A stretch of DNA of 64,000 nt from positions 124,001-188,000 of the forward strand of contig MU858081.1 in assembly GCA_033297075.1 (NCBI GenBank), written 5' to 3'. Under the pieces are notes generated by a model that worked only from the letters and a program-made list of their open reading frames with translations, was not told the origin of the DNA and did no database searches. Source of the stretch: Rhypophila decipiens. Its lineage: Eukaryota; Ascomycota; Sordariomycetes; Sordariales; Naviculisporaceae. A program made the translations under genes and the position numbers. Shown in pieces: positions 10,520 to 22,502 of this stretch. Position 1 is the first letter of the stretch; every line of letters begins with the position of its first letter.

Positions 10520-11784
10520 TTACAATGGCAAGCTCGCAGTAGTTCCCGCAGGCTTGCGGCAAAGACCCTTCCAGGTAAAGGTCCTGCTCGTCTCGGACTT
10601 GACAAGCTTTTTCGTCATGCTCGGGCCCGAGTTCGAAGCTGCTGACATCATCGACTCCTGTGTTGGACTCCTTTCCGTGGGCTCAGACTCAACGTCGTCG
10701 GCAAACCTAACAACACTTCTAGCTATCTGAGGACTTGAGAGTTCGCATGCCGCTGGTGGTGGAGAGTTGGTAATAGTGACGCCGTCAAGGGAAGCCATAG
10801 AACCAATAGATCCCAGGCTGTACAAGGAGATGCGCCTCGGAGGAGCAGGCGGCCTCGAAAAGTGAGACCGGCCTGGTTCCACAAAGCTTCGAACTGGTGG
10901 TCTTCTTCTATCTCGTTGAACCGGTGTTCCAAAGACTTTGCTTACAATGAACACACGCCAGAACATGGTGGCGACGGGAAGGACGAAGAGAAAAAAGGTC
11001 AACAGCAGCAGAACAACAAGGATATCGGGATTTCCATGAAACGGTTCTTCTCCATTCATATCGCCGTCTTTACTGGTCATGCTGTTGTCTTCATCTTGCA
11101 CAATTTGAGCGGAAGCGCTTCTTGGAACCGATGTTGAGATCGAGATGAGGCCGAAGAGAGCGTCTGGTAGAAATGCAACGGTCTTGAGAGTCTTTTTGGC
11201 CTTGAAAATAGCAGATTCGGGGCTCGCATTCTCGTGGTCGCATGAAACTGTTGTTCCTTCAAGAAGATGAGGCTTGGGCGCATTATCAGGTGGGCAGGTA
11301 GCCCAGGTGTCGTTTCCAACATATGTGACACCGAGCCAGGCAGCAGAATCTAGTTAGTCGGTTAGCTCTGCGCTATTCACAGGTGAAACTGAAGTAATTG
11401 TTGGTGTGTCAGTGAAGTGAAAATGGTAGTTGATGTACCTTCCCAAGGACCTTTGGAAGGGCACACAGTTTCGTTTGCATATGCCTTGTCGGTGCATCCG
11501 GCAATGTAAGTCATGTTGAGGTCGTTGTTGTAGCAGGCGCTGAATTCCAGGCAGACGTCGCCAGCCTGGCAACAGGCGTGGTCCCCGAACAGAACATTCC
11601 CGCAAGGTATATAGTGATGGTCGAGTTCCACATTGTTCGCCTGGTAGCATGTGCCATTGCTGACAAGGGGAAGGACAGCTGGGTCGACAACATCAGACAT
11701 CGCAGATAGGCCGAGATGCGTCGCTGATGATGGCATCGCGGTGGTTTGCCAAGTCGATGATGCGTGCAGGAGATGGGAAAGCAT
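10520..11784 (-). CDS. Cys-rich single-pass membrane protein, receptor-like, function unknown
   Basis: Exon 1 (11784-11439) and exon 2 (11349-10520) join across an 89-nt intron (GTACAT...CTAG) to 391 aa with this start. The lumenal part contains NGTCYQANNVE, PCGNVLFGDHACCQAGDVCL, ACYNNDLNMTYIAGCTD and NDTWATCP. This is a cysteine pattern common in fungal surface proteins of unknown role. A transmembrane segment (DILVVLLLLTFFLFVLPVATMFW, about 223-245) follows, then a basic, Ser/Pro-rich cytoplasmic tail. The N-terminus is uncertain: in-frame ATGs lie at 12024, 11829, 11784 and 11700, and none gives a clean signal peptide, although the topology calls for one. A missed upstream exon or a damaged start is possible. 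Confidence 0.65.
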
Positions 11785-12814
11785 CGAGACGAGGCTGGTA
11801 GAGTGGGTGGTCGGGAGTAGAGGAGCCATCGCGATAGAGGCGCCAGGAGAATCCCCAGTTACCTGAGGTCGACCTCGATTTCGCTGTTCTTGGAGATTTT
11901 GTTGTTCGGTTGAAGAGAATGTAGAGCAGTCCGAAACTGCGTTGGTTGAAATCGATCGGGTGGCTCTTGTCGCGGCCTTTTGTGAGCACTTGTCCGAGTA
12001 ACCGAGCAAGGGCACTCTCACCATTGATTTCTGAGACGGGGAGGAGAATTTTCCGTGCGGATGACTTTGGCGGGTGACCCGGTCCTTCCACGGTGGAAGC
12101 GACGAACGGAAGGAGCCTGGGGCAACACCCTTGCCTACACGGTTGGTTTTAATCCGATCATAGCCACCAGAGATCCATGGATGCCTCTGGACGGTTATCG
12201 GTACATGTATGTACTTGCTGCCGTATTCGATCTCTCTTCTTCCTTGTATCGTCGCCAGTACCTGCCTCTAAGACGTGATAAAACTCTTACTCCCGCGCCT
12301 TCCCCCTAGCCGTCCTTGCCTCGGCATCGGTCAACAACAATGTATCAGAACCCCAACATCCATTACATGCTCGAGAGCAATCCGAACGAGTGACAATTTC
12401 AGCAGAAAATTGAAACAAACCAATACAGTCTCGAGAAAACCGGACTGCAGTACTATCAGTTTATGACAGAAAAGCTAGACATAAAAAACTTGCAACAAGG
12501 CTGTAGAATCGCGATGGATACGAGGAATAGCTACGGGTTAGATAAATCTACATTTCTACATCTGTCTTATACAATCAAGATGTCTCATGAGAAACTCAGG
12601 CATCTTCAGCCTTCTCGTCCTCACACCACACAGCTTAGTACATTTACATCAATTAAATACATTCCCCCTCCAACCCCGGCTGATTTCGCTGACCTACGAC
12701 CGTGTCGTAAATGTAGTATGCACAGCACTGGGCATAAACCACAGAGGCAGTTCGCGTTGGTGCTCATACTGCCGGTATTACCGCTAATCCAGGACCTCCC
12801 AGCCAAAATATGGC
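11785..12814. other. Interval between two minus-strand genes
   Basis: Probably contains the 5' end or promoter of the Cys-rich membrane protein gene and the 3' UTR of the next gene. A TACATGTATGTAC near-palindrome lies at about 12203. No separate gene is supported. Confidence 0.4.
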
Positions 12815-13989
12815 TCACAAGAATGAGGGTATATCGTCTATAGAGAAATCGTTGTCAAAGCTGCTCTCAGTCTTGACTCCGACGCTGTTGTGTCGCATCG
12901 CTGCCCTGCGAGCTCGTATTCGCGAGAAAAAGTCCTCATGGTCATCACCATCGTCGTCATCCTCTTGTTTGATTTTTGTTGCCTTCTGCCCGTCTGTACG
13001 TGAGGCACTTGATGCGTGGTGTGTAGTGGCTGGCTGGGCCGTCGATCTCGACGCATCATGCCGGTTTGCAGTTGCCGAGGTAGATGGTCGACTCGATAGC
13101 CTTGATTCAACTCGGGCCGCTGTCTGGGCTCGAGGAGGCGGCGCCACGGGCCTGCTTGTGCGTGTCGGTAACCAGTCCATTGGCCCACCATCGAGATCGT
13201 AATCGTCATCACTGCTCGATTCGGCAACATGAGCAGCAGGCTCATCTCTTCGTGGCTGAGCAGCGCTCTGACTTTGCCCGATGAGGTCCCTCCTCCGTCG
13301 TCTAGACGGACTTGTAGCAGTCCCAAGCAGCCCGGAACCAAGCGAGATCAACGGAATAGCCCTCTTCCTCGGACTATCCATCAACCCCTGTAACGATGAC
13401 CCCCCTCCTTTCCTCCTATCTCTCTCATCCTCATCGTCCTCAGAATCGGTATCAGCGTAGTACCTCTTGCCCAAAATCTTGCGCTGTCTCTTGGCAGTGC
13501 TCAGAACAGCTTGGCGTCTCTTGACCAGCTCGGTCATCTCGCCCGTCACAGGGCGCGAGATGTTCTGGATCGTCTCCTCGTTCTGCGACTTGGCCATGTT
13601 TTTCAGGCGCTGGTACTCGGCCGCGTGGATGTGGCGCGTAAACTCGTGCGCGACGGCTAGGAACTCATCCTCCACCATGCGATAGCGGTCGTCTTTATCG
13701 ACCCCTTCGCGCATAAACTCCTCTGGGATTGGCTGGGGTGGTGGTGAAGTTGATGGTGATCGTCCTCCTGAGCCCTTGATCAGATTTATTGTTTTTCGAA
13801 CGAAAGTGAGCACCTGATTCATTATTTACCATTTAAACGTCCGAGGCTCCTTCTAGGAGTTTCGGATTTCGGTTTAGGTGTGGATCGAGCTGTTGGAGAC
13901 GGTCCCGGACTTTGTGATGTCGAGTCCCTGGGAGCCGAGGGTTTGGGTGCGGCGGGTCTGTTCACTTTCCATGGCAGTTGGCGAGGCAT
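12815..13989 (-). CDS. Conserved-looking nuclear protein, not recognised
   Basis: Exon 1 (13989-13830) and exon 2 (13767-12815) join across a 62-nt intron with a CTGAT branch site and CTCAG acceptor, giving 370 aa. The N-terminal 60 residues are Pro/Ser/Lys-rich (MPRQLPWKVN at the start). A helical, folded-looking block follows at about 70-150 (DRYRMVEDEFLAVAHEFTRH, then EMTELVKRRQAVLSTAKRQR). The rest is disordered, with basic (SPSRRRRRD) and acidic (EDDDDGDDHED) clusters that suggest nuclear localisation. The extreme C-terminus is acidic/hydrophobic (FSIDDIPSFL), like a short interaction motif. I do not recognise the family and assign no function. Confidence 0.8.
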
Positions 13990-14522
13990 CTTTGAGTGGT
14001 TGTGAAAGAAAAAAAATGGAAAGGATTGCGTTATTTTGAGGGCGTCAATTCATTTTTATTTTATTTCTCACTTGTCGTTGTGTCTTCAAAGACTCGTTGT
14101 GTTCATCGGGTTCGGGGATGAGTTCACGGGTTGTCGTTGTCCCAAAAAGGCGTGTGAGATTCGCCAAGCGTTTGCTTATGTAACCAAGGTTCACCCCGAC
14201 AACGTCACCAACCAGCTCTTGGCAAAGAACTTCAAAAAGTTCACTCACCATACCGAATGCCTGTTCATCACAACTCAAACTGTGCATCTGAGTACTGACT
14301 CTTAATACAGCAAAATCATCACGATGATTTTTAAGCAATGTTGTATAAATGCGACACTGCTCTCATGTGTATGTACCAAACTCAAAGACAACTTCGAAGC
14401 GTCACAATAATACTTTCACGCGCTGTCAGATGAGCTAATCTGTTCAAGAGACTCATTCAAAAACCAACAAATCTCAAAATACTTGATACTATCAGCACAT
14501 TGCCCAATCGAGACCCCAAAAT
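13990..14522. other. Intergenic
   Basis: Contains the promoter of the unrecognised nuclear protein gene and the 3' flank of the dioxygenase gene. Nothing else is recognised. Confidence 0.4.
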
Positions 14523-15857
14523 CTACTGCTTAAAAGGCGTCTCAAACGGCCGTTCAGCCTGCGGTGTAATTCTCGCCAAATGCCTCCGCTGCCCGTTCTT
14601 CCAGTCTATCAAAGCCGAGTGCTGCGTGACGCGGTTATCCCAGACAACGACAGTACCCTCAGCCCACTTGACTCTCGCCTGGAAGTCAGCCCCGTAAGCG
14701 AGGTGATCGTACAAGAACTTGAGGAGGGCATCTGATTCTTCCTTTTTCAGACCGACAATGTCCCGGGTGACTATTCGTTTATGAGTAGGTTGGTTAGTTG
14801 ATGATTCAAAGAGACGATGGTATGAGACAGCCAGGAGAGACGTACACTGAGGATTGACATAAAGAGCTTTTTCGCCCGTAACCGGGTGAGTGCGAATGAT
14901 AGGGTGCTCGTTAACAACCGGGTCGCGACGGTTGATACTGCCCCGTGCAACAGCGGCAGCGACCTGCTCGATGCCGGAATGTGTGGCTTTCAGACCGTGG
15001 AGGCGTTCTTGGAAAAGAGGCGAAAGGCGGTTGTAGGCCTCTACTGCATCGACAAAGAGCGTGTCGCCGCCTGTCTCGGGCTTGTCGAGGATGTACAGGA
15101 ATGTAGTTCCCGGAGGCTGCTGCTCGTACGAGACATCCGAGTGCCAGGCTACTGAGCTGGTGCGGTTGGCGAAGTAGGCGTCTGATGTCTTGTCCCCTGC
15201 TCCGCGGTGGACGAGGTGGATCTCTGGGAATCCTTCTGGTGTGCCGGATGTGGGATGGATGTGATGGCTGCCATCGGAAGTTAGTGTTGGATCCTTGCAA
15301 TGCTAGTAGCTCCGGGAGAGGACTGGAAGGTTCGTTCATACCGGCCAAAGTAACCGCCAAACTCGAGGGCCTTCTCAATAGGAAGCTCGGCAAAGTCCTG
15401 GTCACGAAAGGCAACAACCTTGCGCTCGGCCACCAGACGGGCGAGCTCATCCTTGCCAGCGTTGCTGAGAGAGCTGAGCTGAATCCCCTTGACCTCGGTT
15501 CCAATGGTGGGAGTGAGGTGGTTCACGCTCACGCCATCGGGGAGAAGGTTCGGGTAGGAAGGATCGGCATCTAGTCCGTGCTCGACGTGCTGAAATGGCT
15601 CGAGGGGGCCGTATCTCTGCTCTGGGTTCCAGGTAGGGAGGTAGTGGGGGTACTTGGTCCACGTTAGTCGGGTTATGTCTCAGGGGCTATGAACGTCATA
15701 CCTTGGCAGCCTCATATCCCTCCTTGCCCTTGAGTTCCGAGTCCTTGTCGTACTTGAGGGGCGCAATCTCCTTGTAGATTCCCCTGTACGAGGGCTTCAC
15801 CTCGAGAGGCTGAGCAGGCACAGGGACTGTGATGGTTTCCACTGCTGAGGGGGCCAT
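14523..15857 (-). CDS. TauD/TfdA-type Fe(II)/2-oxoglutarate dioxygenase
   Basis: Four exons (15857-15702, 15652-15342, 15267-14846, 14770-14523) join in frame to 378 aa. Introns are 49, 74 and 75 nt. The iron-binding triad is His198 and Asp200 in VAWHSDVSYEQQPPG plus distal His347 in VTQHSALID. Arginines at 358/359 and 363 fit the 2-oxoglutarate carboxylate site. FGRHHIHPTSG and HPIIRTHPVTGEKALYVNP are typical of fungal taurine/sulfonate dioxygenases. The enzyme probably oxidises an alkylsulfonate or a related small acid, releasing sulfite when the substrate is taurine; substrate is inferred from family only. It has no signal peptide. An alternative ATG at 15953 would extend the N-terminus but precedes no conserved sequence. 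Confidence 0.9.
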
Positions 15858-16925
15858 TGCTGTGTGTGATTGCTTGTACTGAAAAGGATGAAGGTTGATT
15901 AAGCTGTAGACTGTGTCGATGAAGAGCAAAATCCAACCTGGCATGTTAGCCAACGGCGATATGTCTACTTATAAGCTTCTCTCCTCCTTGTACCCCGCGT
16001 AAACCTTTCTGCCATGTGAGAATTTGCGGGGAGCAGGAACGCGGGTAGCAACGCTAGGTAATGATAAGAAGACATGGATGCAATGGCGCAAGACCGTTAG
16101 TGTTCCAATCAAGGTGGCTGCCGGGTGCCGGCCGTGGTGGTCGAAACAAGTCATCCAGCGTTCTGGGCCGTGGTACCGGTGCCGACTCGGGCACGGGCAG
16201 CCAATCTAACAGGATAATCGGGTCGGAGTCACCCACCACGGTAGCCAGACTAAATGTTTCGGGAGCTTTCATGGCGCAATCGCGGTTTTGGAGAGGCGAT
16301 GTTGCTAGACACGGCGCATATCACGCCATCGTCGCTCTCGCACCCGGGACCTAAACACGCCGTTGGATTGTAAGCACGTCATTGTTTGAGTCACACGGTG
16401 GTGTTGCCAATTCCATATTGGCTTTGATTGCCCTGATTAGAAAGTTGTATTTTGTTCGATAATGTTGTCATGGGCGTGGGTTGGTGATCAATGACTTGGT
16501 TCTTTGTGAGATGCCGAGGTCGCCCCTTCTTCCAATAACACCATGCGGAATTATTAAGGACATCAAAAGATGTATATACTGAAAAGTCCTAATTGAATTC
16601 CCGTATCGAATTTTCATATCTTCTGCCGTAGATAGACGTTGAACACCCAATTGGGACTCGACAGTGGCTGCAGATCGCAGCAACGTGTAGTCTAAAGGGC
16701 GTGACCTCACTCCTCAAGGCAACATACTCGGTGTGACTGGAACAATAAGGCTTTTTGTTAGATTAGAATTAAAGTACGTACCGAGAAAAGTGACGGATTA
16801 CGGATACAGGGTATAAGATGCCAAAAGAATCCAAGGCTAAGACGAGTCCCCGAAAAACGAGCTCCAAGGTATTATATGCCAACCGAAAGGCCAAAGGACA
16901 AGGAAATAATCACCCACGACAACAA
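15858..16925. other. Intergenic
   Basis: Upstream region of the dioxygenase gene and 3' flank of the large membrane protein gene. No exon, repeat or RNA gene is recognised. Confidence 0.4.
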
Positions 16926-19729
16926 TCACCTCGCCGGCTCCCACGTCTTGAAGGTCCAAACCTTCTTTGCCCCCTTCTTGAAATCAGCCGGGCCGCTCTG
17001 TTTCCTGCCCTCCAGATTCCTTCTCCTAATAAAGAACTCTTCAGGCGCAAAGCCATAATACACCCTCTGCCCGTGAACATTGTGATTACTTGCAAGATCA
17101 GCATTGTCAACCCCAATACTGGTAGCGGACCTGACATAGTCCATCTCGGCAGCGTTCTGCATCAGCGAGATATCACCGCTGCCGAAACTCTCCCTCCCTG
17201 TTCTGGTTCCACCTCCTTCACGAAGCGGAAACATGTCATCTTCCATCCCGGCGTTCAGGTTGGGCGTGCTCCTCCCAAAGACATCATCCGTCACGATCCC
17301 ATACCCCATCTTGGTCTCTTTGATCTCGGGTGGTACTTCGCCCCATTTGCTCGATTTCCAGGGCAACTGATCTAGACACGGCGCTCTTGTGGCAGCGACG
17401 ATGCTAGACAAGGCGGTGTCTCGGACATGGTAATTGTTCTGGGCCAACGCGGCTGCGCCAAAAGCCACGCTGATGATAGATACCACAATGGCAATGGTGT
17501 AGACGATCCAAAGGTCTCTTGCGCGATAAGCATATGCATTGATCACGCGAGTCTTGGTGCAAGGGTATCGAAGCGACTCATCGTTGGCAGTGGTCGAATT
17601 GCCGATACCAGAGCGAAGGTCTGGTTTCGCGGCCCATGAGACGACGATAAACTGTGGATTGGAGAGTAGAGACAGGAGCATATTCTCGTAAAACGACTGA
17701 ATGCGAGTCATGAACTTGTCGGCAACCAGATACGTAGACTTGTTGATCAGGGTGGTCTTCATGGCATCGGTGTCAGCTACAATCCAGGGCGTGTATTGGA
17801 TCGTGCCGTTTATCACGGCGCGGAGTTTGGATCCCAGGGAGTGGTAAGCACCCGCGAGACGGTAATCGGAGACATCGAGTGGCATGATATAGTTCGACTC
17901 GGGGATTGCGGTAATGTTATCCATAGTTCCATCGTTTGCGTCCTTGTCCCGGACGAACGTCGTGTCAACGATCGGGTGGCGGTAGGTCCGATTGAGGACG
18001 GTTGCGACCTGGTCGAGAAACGTGTGGTTGAAGAGTACAGTGTAGTCAGTTACGTAGTGCTCGCAGCGAAATATTTTCGGGACAAACGAAGTGTTCCAAT
18101 TCTTGGACTCGACTCTGTTGAGTGGGACAGACTCATTGTTCGGACTGGTCCAGTCTGAATGGCCGATCCAGAGGACAGGCTCTGTCCTGAACGCTCCCAA
18201 ATTCTGGGGGTAGGGAGGCTGTATCAGGGGAACGCCGCCCGGCTGAGCTTCGATCTGGACTGTTGAGTAGTCACCAAGCGTGGCATGTGCGACGTAGGCG
18301 TGGTCACCGTCAGGAAGTAGCCAGCTGGTGTTGAATGGAGAGCCCATTCTGGCTAGCCCTTCGGTGTTGTCGTCTCGACCCCGGGCAACCTCGGCACACT
18401 TGTATCCTGGGCCTGTGAAGGATATGGTGTAGCTGCAGTTCCAGCCTGTGCCGCAGGTCTGGGAAGCAACATCGGCCCTTGGGACTACTCTGTCACCATA
18501 TGCGCTCAGTGTAGTGACTAAATCAGTCTGCCAGCTGCTACTGGTCCAGTAATCAAAGAAGGTCTCGTTGTATGGTGAGAAGTTCTCGCCCGACATGGGG
18601 AGAGTGCAGTTCCATAACGATAGAGAAAGCCCTGGCCGGCCATCGATCTTGTCAGCATTCCGCCAGTTCTTTGCCTTCTCTGCCTCAAAATTGAGAGTCC
18701 GAACTGAAGCGCACGTCTGAGACGGGAGATATTCTACTCGAGGGGCTACTGTGAGGGTAGCAGGCGCTAGAATGACGGTCAGGGGTAGCAACCTAATGGA
18801 GTCAGATTTATTCGGGTTTGGGGCTCTGCATGGAGTGGCACTCACCAGAAAACGATAGCCAAACCCAATGCCACCTTGGCCCGTCTCGCAAAGTCCCAGT
18901 TCAGGAAAGCTCGGAGATCATCAACGGCCGCGAACAGACTGTCAATGGTTCCGAGCTCCAAGTTCTTCCTCCTCACAGTTGCCCAGATCTGCTGCTTGTA
19001 GGCAAAGATTATGGAGGTGGCAAGAAATGACTTGGCAGCATATGACAAGAAGTTGCCATAACGCATCATCTGCAGCTGATCGTCGGCCGGTTTCCCATCC
19101 AAGCGCGAATAGAAGACGTGGTGGCCGACAGCAAGGATGATTCCAATGAGGAGCATTTCATACATGACCCAGCTGGGATCGATCCATCTCCACAGCCATG
19201 ACCAGTCTTTGCTCCGCCGACTAGTTCTAGCTGGCGGTTGCCGAGAATGACCTGCATATTCATATGGTGAGTGGTCAGCATCGAGGGATGCATTGGGTGC
19301 AAGATGATCAGAACGGCCAAGAAGGAAGTCAGTCGACTTATACGGTGTTGAGGGAGTGACGGGGAAGCCGGGCGTGGGCGGGCTTTCCTGACTGAATATA
19401 ATCTCAGGAGAGCGTTGTGAGAGGTTTGGTGTTGGCGAGGTAGTGCTGGAGATTCCCAGGCCAATGGTCGAAAAAGAAGGAGGCTCTGGCTCGTCGTCAT
19501 CATCATCATGGAACGGACTGTGTTTTCTCGGAGCATGATGTGAAGCGATTGGTGGTGTGACCTCAAGCTGTGGAGGATCGGGAGTTTGATCCGGAGTTGA
19601 CCCCAGCGCAAACCATTGTTCGGAAGGACGAGATCGATGGAGTGGCATCCGTGGAGAACGGTAGGAGCCCGAGTCCGTGGGTCCTTCCGCGTGCGGGTCT
19701 CCCCGACGTGGCTCCATTTTTGCGGCCAC
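16926..19729 (-). CDS. Large multi-pass fungal membrane protein with glycosylated ectodomain
   Basis: Exon 1 (19729-18846) and exon 2 (18792-16926) join across a 53-nt intron (GTGAGT...TTAG) inside a transmembrane segment, giving 916 aa. Residues 1-180 are disordered and Ser/Pro-rich, with an acidic DDDDDE patch. Hydrophobic segments lie near 188-207, 228-245 and 285-310 (LGLAIVFWLLPLTVILAP). An ectodomain of about 400 residues follows, with many N-glycosylation sequons and paired cysteines. A last transmembrane segment near 722-745 (LWIVYTIAIVVSIISVAF) precedes a cytoplasmic tail of about 170 residues. The architecture matches a widespread filamentous-fungus family, often mislabelled formylmethionine deformylase-like; no enzyme motif supports that name. 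Function is unknown; plasma membrane is likely. Confidence 0.85.
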
Positions 19730-21005
19730 CGGCCGACTGACCGATATACGATTTCCCTCAGTGCCGGGCCGATCAACGGAGATAGTGCTTGTCGGGTGTC
19801 ACCTCAACGCCCGATCCCGGGTGAATGGACCCAAGGCCTGAAGGAGCGATTGATTCCCTGTGCCTACGGCAGACAAGTTGCCGATCTCTGGTCAAAGTAA
19901 GATGCTTCCGTTTCCTCCTTTCCCTATTCTGAATCTGATCGGACGAGTAAAACAAAAATGGCAAGAACCAGTCCGTAGGAGATATGATGGAAGGAACCAG
20001 AGCGGCAAAAAGCGGGTTGACGTGCTGCCAGGTCACACTGCATCCAAAAACCTGCCTGCTTGCAACTTTGGCTTCTTCCAGAATCGCTGTTGCGACAGGA
20101 TTTTTCATGTCAGAGCGAGCCGCCCAGATCTCGACCGCAACCCCCCAACGAGACCATATCCAGATCGAGCTGGGGCGTCAAGGATTCTGCTCCAGCTCTT
20201 GGCAATGCTGATAGTGCCCACGATGGCGGTCAGTCCATCCCATCTCGGTACTAGTCTGCATGTCAGCAGCATGCAGGCGCAAAAGTGCGTTTTTGCAAGT
20301 TGGAGACGAATTGTCCTATCTTGGGCAGATCGAGATCAACGACGTCGAGGCCCTGTTCTTCTGTTATTACTGCAATGTGGTATCAGTCCAGTGACTTTGG
20401 CTGTCGAATCCCGGTGCTACGGTCCAGCGACCGATGAAGATATGTATACTTGTACGGATACTCCGTATGACGTGCAGAATACGGATATCTAAGCGACGTC
20501 GAGATTAAGGGTCTGACCTTGACGCCGACGGGCCCTTGTAAGCGACCAGTCTAAGCCTCTTAGGGTTAGCTCGGTCGATATTATCCACTTTAAGGCTGAT
20601 TTTCTCACCGTTTCTTGCAACGGAGATTTCAAGACGTTCACAGAGATGAACAACCTTCTGGCGTCTTCCTCCTCGACCTCTGATAATGTGGCGAATAGAA
20701 TGTGATCATACAGTGCAACACTCTGTTACAGGGTATATCCAGCTGAATCGGGACAGCGATCATTGATAGCAAGGCGATTTCAGTTGTAGGGCAGTTCAAA
20801 TATGGGATCCCGCTGTTATGAACGTGGTTTATACTTGAATTACATAATCATTAGTGCTCTTCATACTCTGATCTACATGAACTTGAACACGATTCAGAAA
20901 CCATTGTATGCTTCATTCTACCCGTCTAAAACTCATGCTCACAGCTCACAGCTCACAGCTCACAGCTCACAGCTCATAGCCTGTTCATGTACTCTTTTCC
21001 CCGTT
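19730..21005. other. Intergenic, no gene recognised
   Basis: Promoter side of the large membrane protein gene and 3' side of the secreted hydrolase gene. It contains a TTAGGGTTAG motif at about 20569 and the heptamer repeat at about 20938. Short open frames here show no family similarity. Confidence 0.4.
20938..20979. repeat. CTCACAG heptamer tandem repeat
   Basis: Five perfect copies of CTCACAG followed by one CTCATAG. It lies about 30 bp beyond the stop codon of the secreted hydrolase gene, probably in its 3' UTR. Confidence 0.85.
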
Positions 21006-22502
21006 TCAAAGCCCATTCTCATACAAAAAGTCTGTAATCGCCTTAAACGAGCCTTTGGCATTCAAGTGAAAGTTCAGCCCATGCCCGGCCTTGGGGTATA
21101 CGATAGCCTTGAACGGACGAGCACCGGCAAAGTACTGGGCTCCTGGGTTTGCAAGAACGTCGTCACAGCTATAGTAACAAGACACAAAGCAGTTAGTTGA
21201 CTGATCATTTTCATAACACTTTCAGAAGGGGTGTTGGGGTAGGTGGTAGACATACTCTCCTGCACAGAAAGGCCAGTCGTACTTTCCGCTGATGATCTAT
21301 GTGATGTGTCAGCGTATGGCCAGGAGACCTCATCGCCACAACTGTACGGATGATAGAAGGAAGGAATCACACACCAAAGCAGCTCCCTTAAACGTGACCG
21401 GTGGGTTGAACGAGAACTCACGACCAGTCGAGAGCTCCATGACAGCAAACGGTGCCTGATTAGCAGCAGCAAACTCTGCAATAGCCGGGTCGTAGTCTGG
21501 TTGTTGGAAGAAGCTGGACCGAAGCATATCAATAAACCGCCCCTTCAGTGCCTTCACATTCCAACAAAATCCTTCCATCTCAAGAGACCCCCAAAAAGAG
21601 GAAAAGAAAACTTACATAACCGCGCTAGAATTCCCGTCCACAGTAGCCAAATACCCACTATCCAAACCATTCCACTTTTTCTCCATCAAGTTCGCAATCC
21701 TCGGCACAAATCCCGCAACAAGCGCAGTACCCTGGTTACTAGCACTGATATTGGTGCTAAACCCCGTCAACACAACACCATCCACCAAGTCCGGCTCGTC
21801 CGAGACGGCAAAATACGACAACGCACTCCCAAAGCTATGACCCACGAGGACCGTCTTTTTTGGGTTTCCGAATTTTCCAGGCAAGATATTCTCCCCGCCT
21901 GCTTTGACCAGCTTAGCCAGCTTCTTGACGATCTCAAGCTGGTTGTTAATCTGCACCGTGTATCCCGAGGTTTGTCTTGAGCTCGACGAGACAACACCCA
22001 ACCTGTCGTATGAGAAGACTGCATATCCCCTCGAAACGGCATGGTCGACGAAGCTATACTTGTCCGTCTCGGACTTGAGCTCGGCAGGAAGATTCGGGTC
22101 CCAATAGGACTTGTCAAACCCTATTCCATGAGTAGCGAGGAGGACCACCTTGTTGGACTTTTTCCCGGGGGCGGGTTGGCAGAATCTTGCTCCGATGGTA
22201 TAAGTTGCCGTGATGTTTTTGGTTCCTGGGGTGACTGTTTTCTTGATTGATGGGTTTCTGTTTGTGGCTGTGACGACCCAGTTGGCTACGTCTAGGTCGT
22301 TATTGAAATGGGGGAGGCCGAAGACGTAGTTTGTTGATGTTACTGTTAGGGGGATCTTGAGGTCTTGACATATTTTGGTTTGTGAGGCTCTTGGGTTGGC
22401 GCTTCGTTGGAGGAGGCTCTCGACGTTATCGGGAGTGGGAGCTGCGGTTGTGATATAGACTCCTGCCACGAGGAGGAACATGGGTTGTAAGAGGTTCTTC
22501 AT
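21006..22502 (-). CDS. Secreted alpha/beta hydrolase
   Basis: Four exons (22502-21616, 21513-21375, 21296-21256, 21168-21006) join to 409 aa. Introns are 102, 78 and 87 nt, with GTAAGT, GTGTGT and GTATGT donors. A signal peptide spans about residues 1-20 (MKNLLQPMFLLVAGVYITTA). The alpha/beta-hydrolase fold is shown by LLATHGIGFDKSYWDP (oxyanion strand), the nucleophile elbow GHSFGSA with Ser223, the acid region LIISGKYDWPFC, and the catalytic His385 in KAGHGLNFH. N-glycosylation sequons are present. Such fungal proteins are secreted esterases or lipase-like hydrolases of unknown substrate. The 41-nt third exon is short but keeps frame and supplies the conserved acid-loop sequence. Confidence 0.88.

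Noticed and set aside
20561..20580. Interstitial telomere repeat
   Set aside because: Only one and a half TTAGGG units; too short to indicate a chromosome end or fusion.
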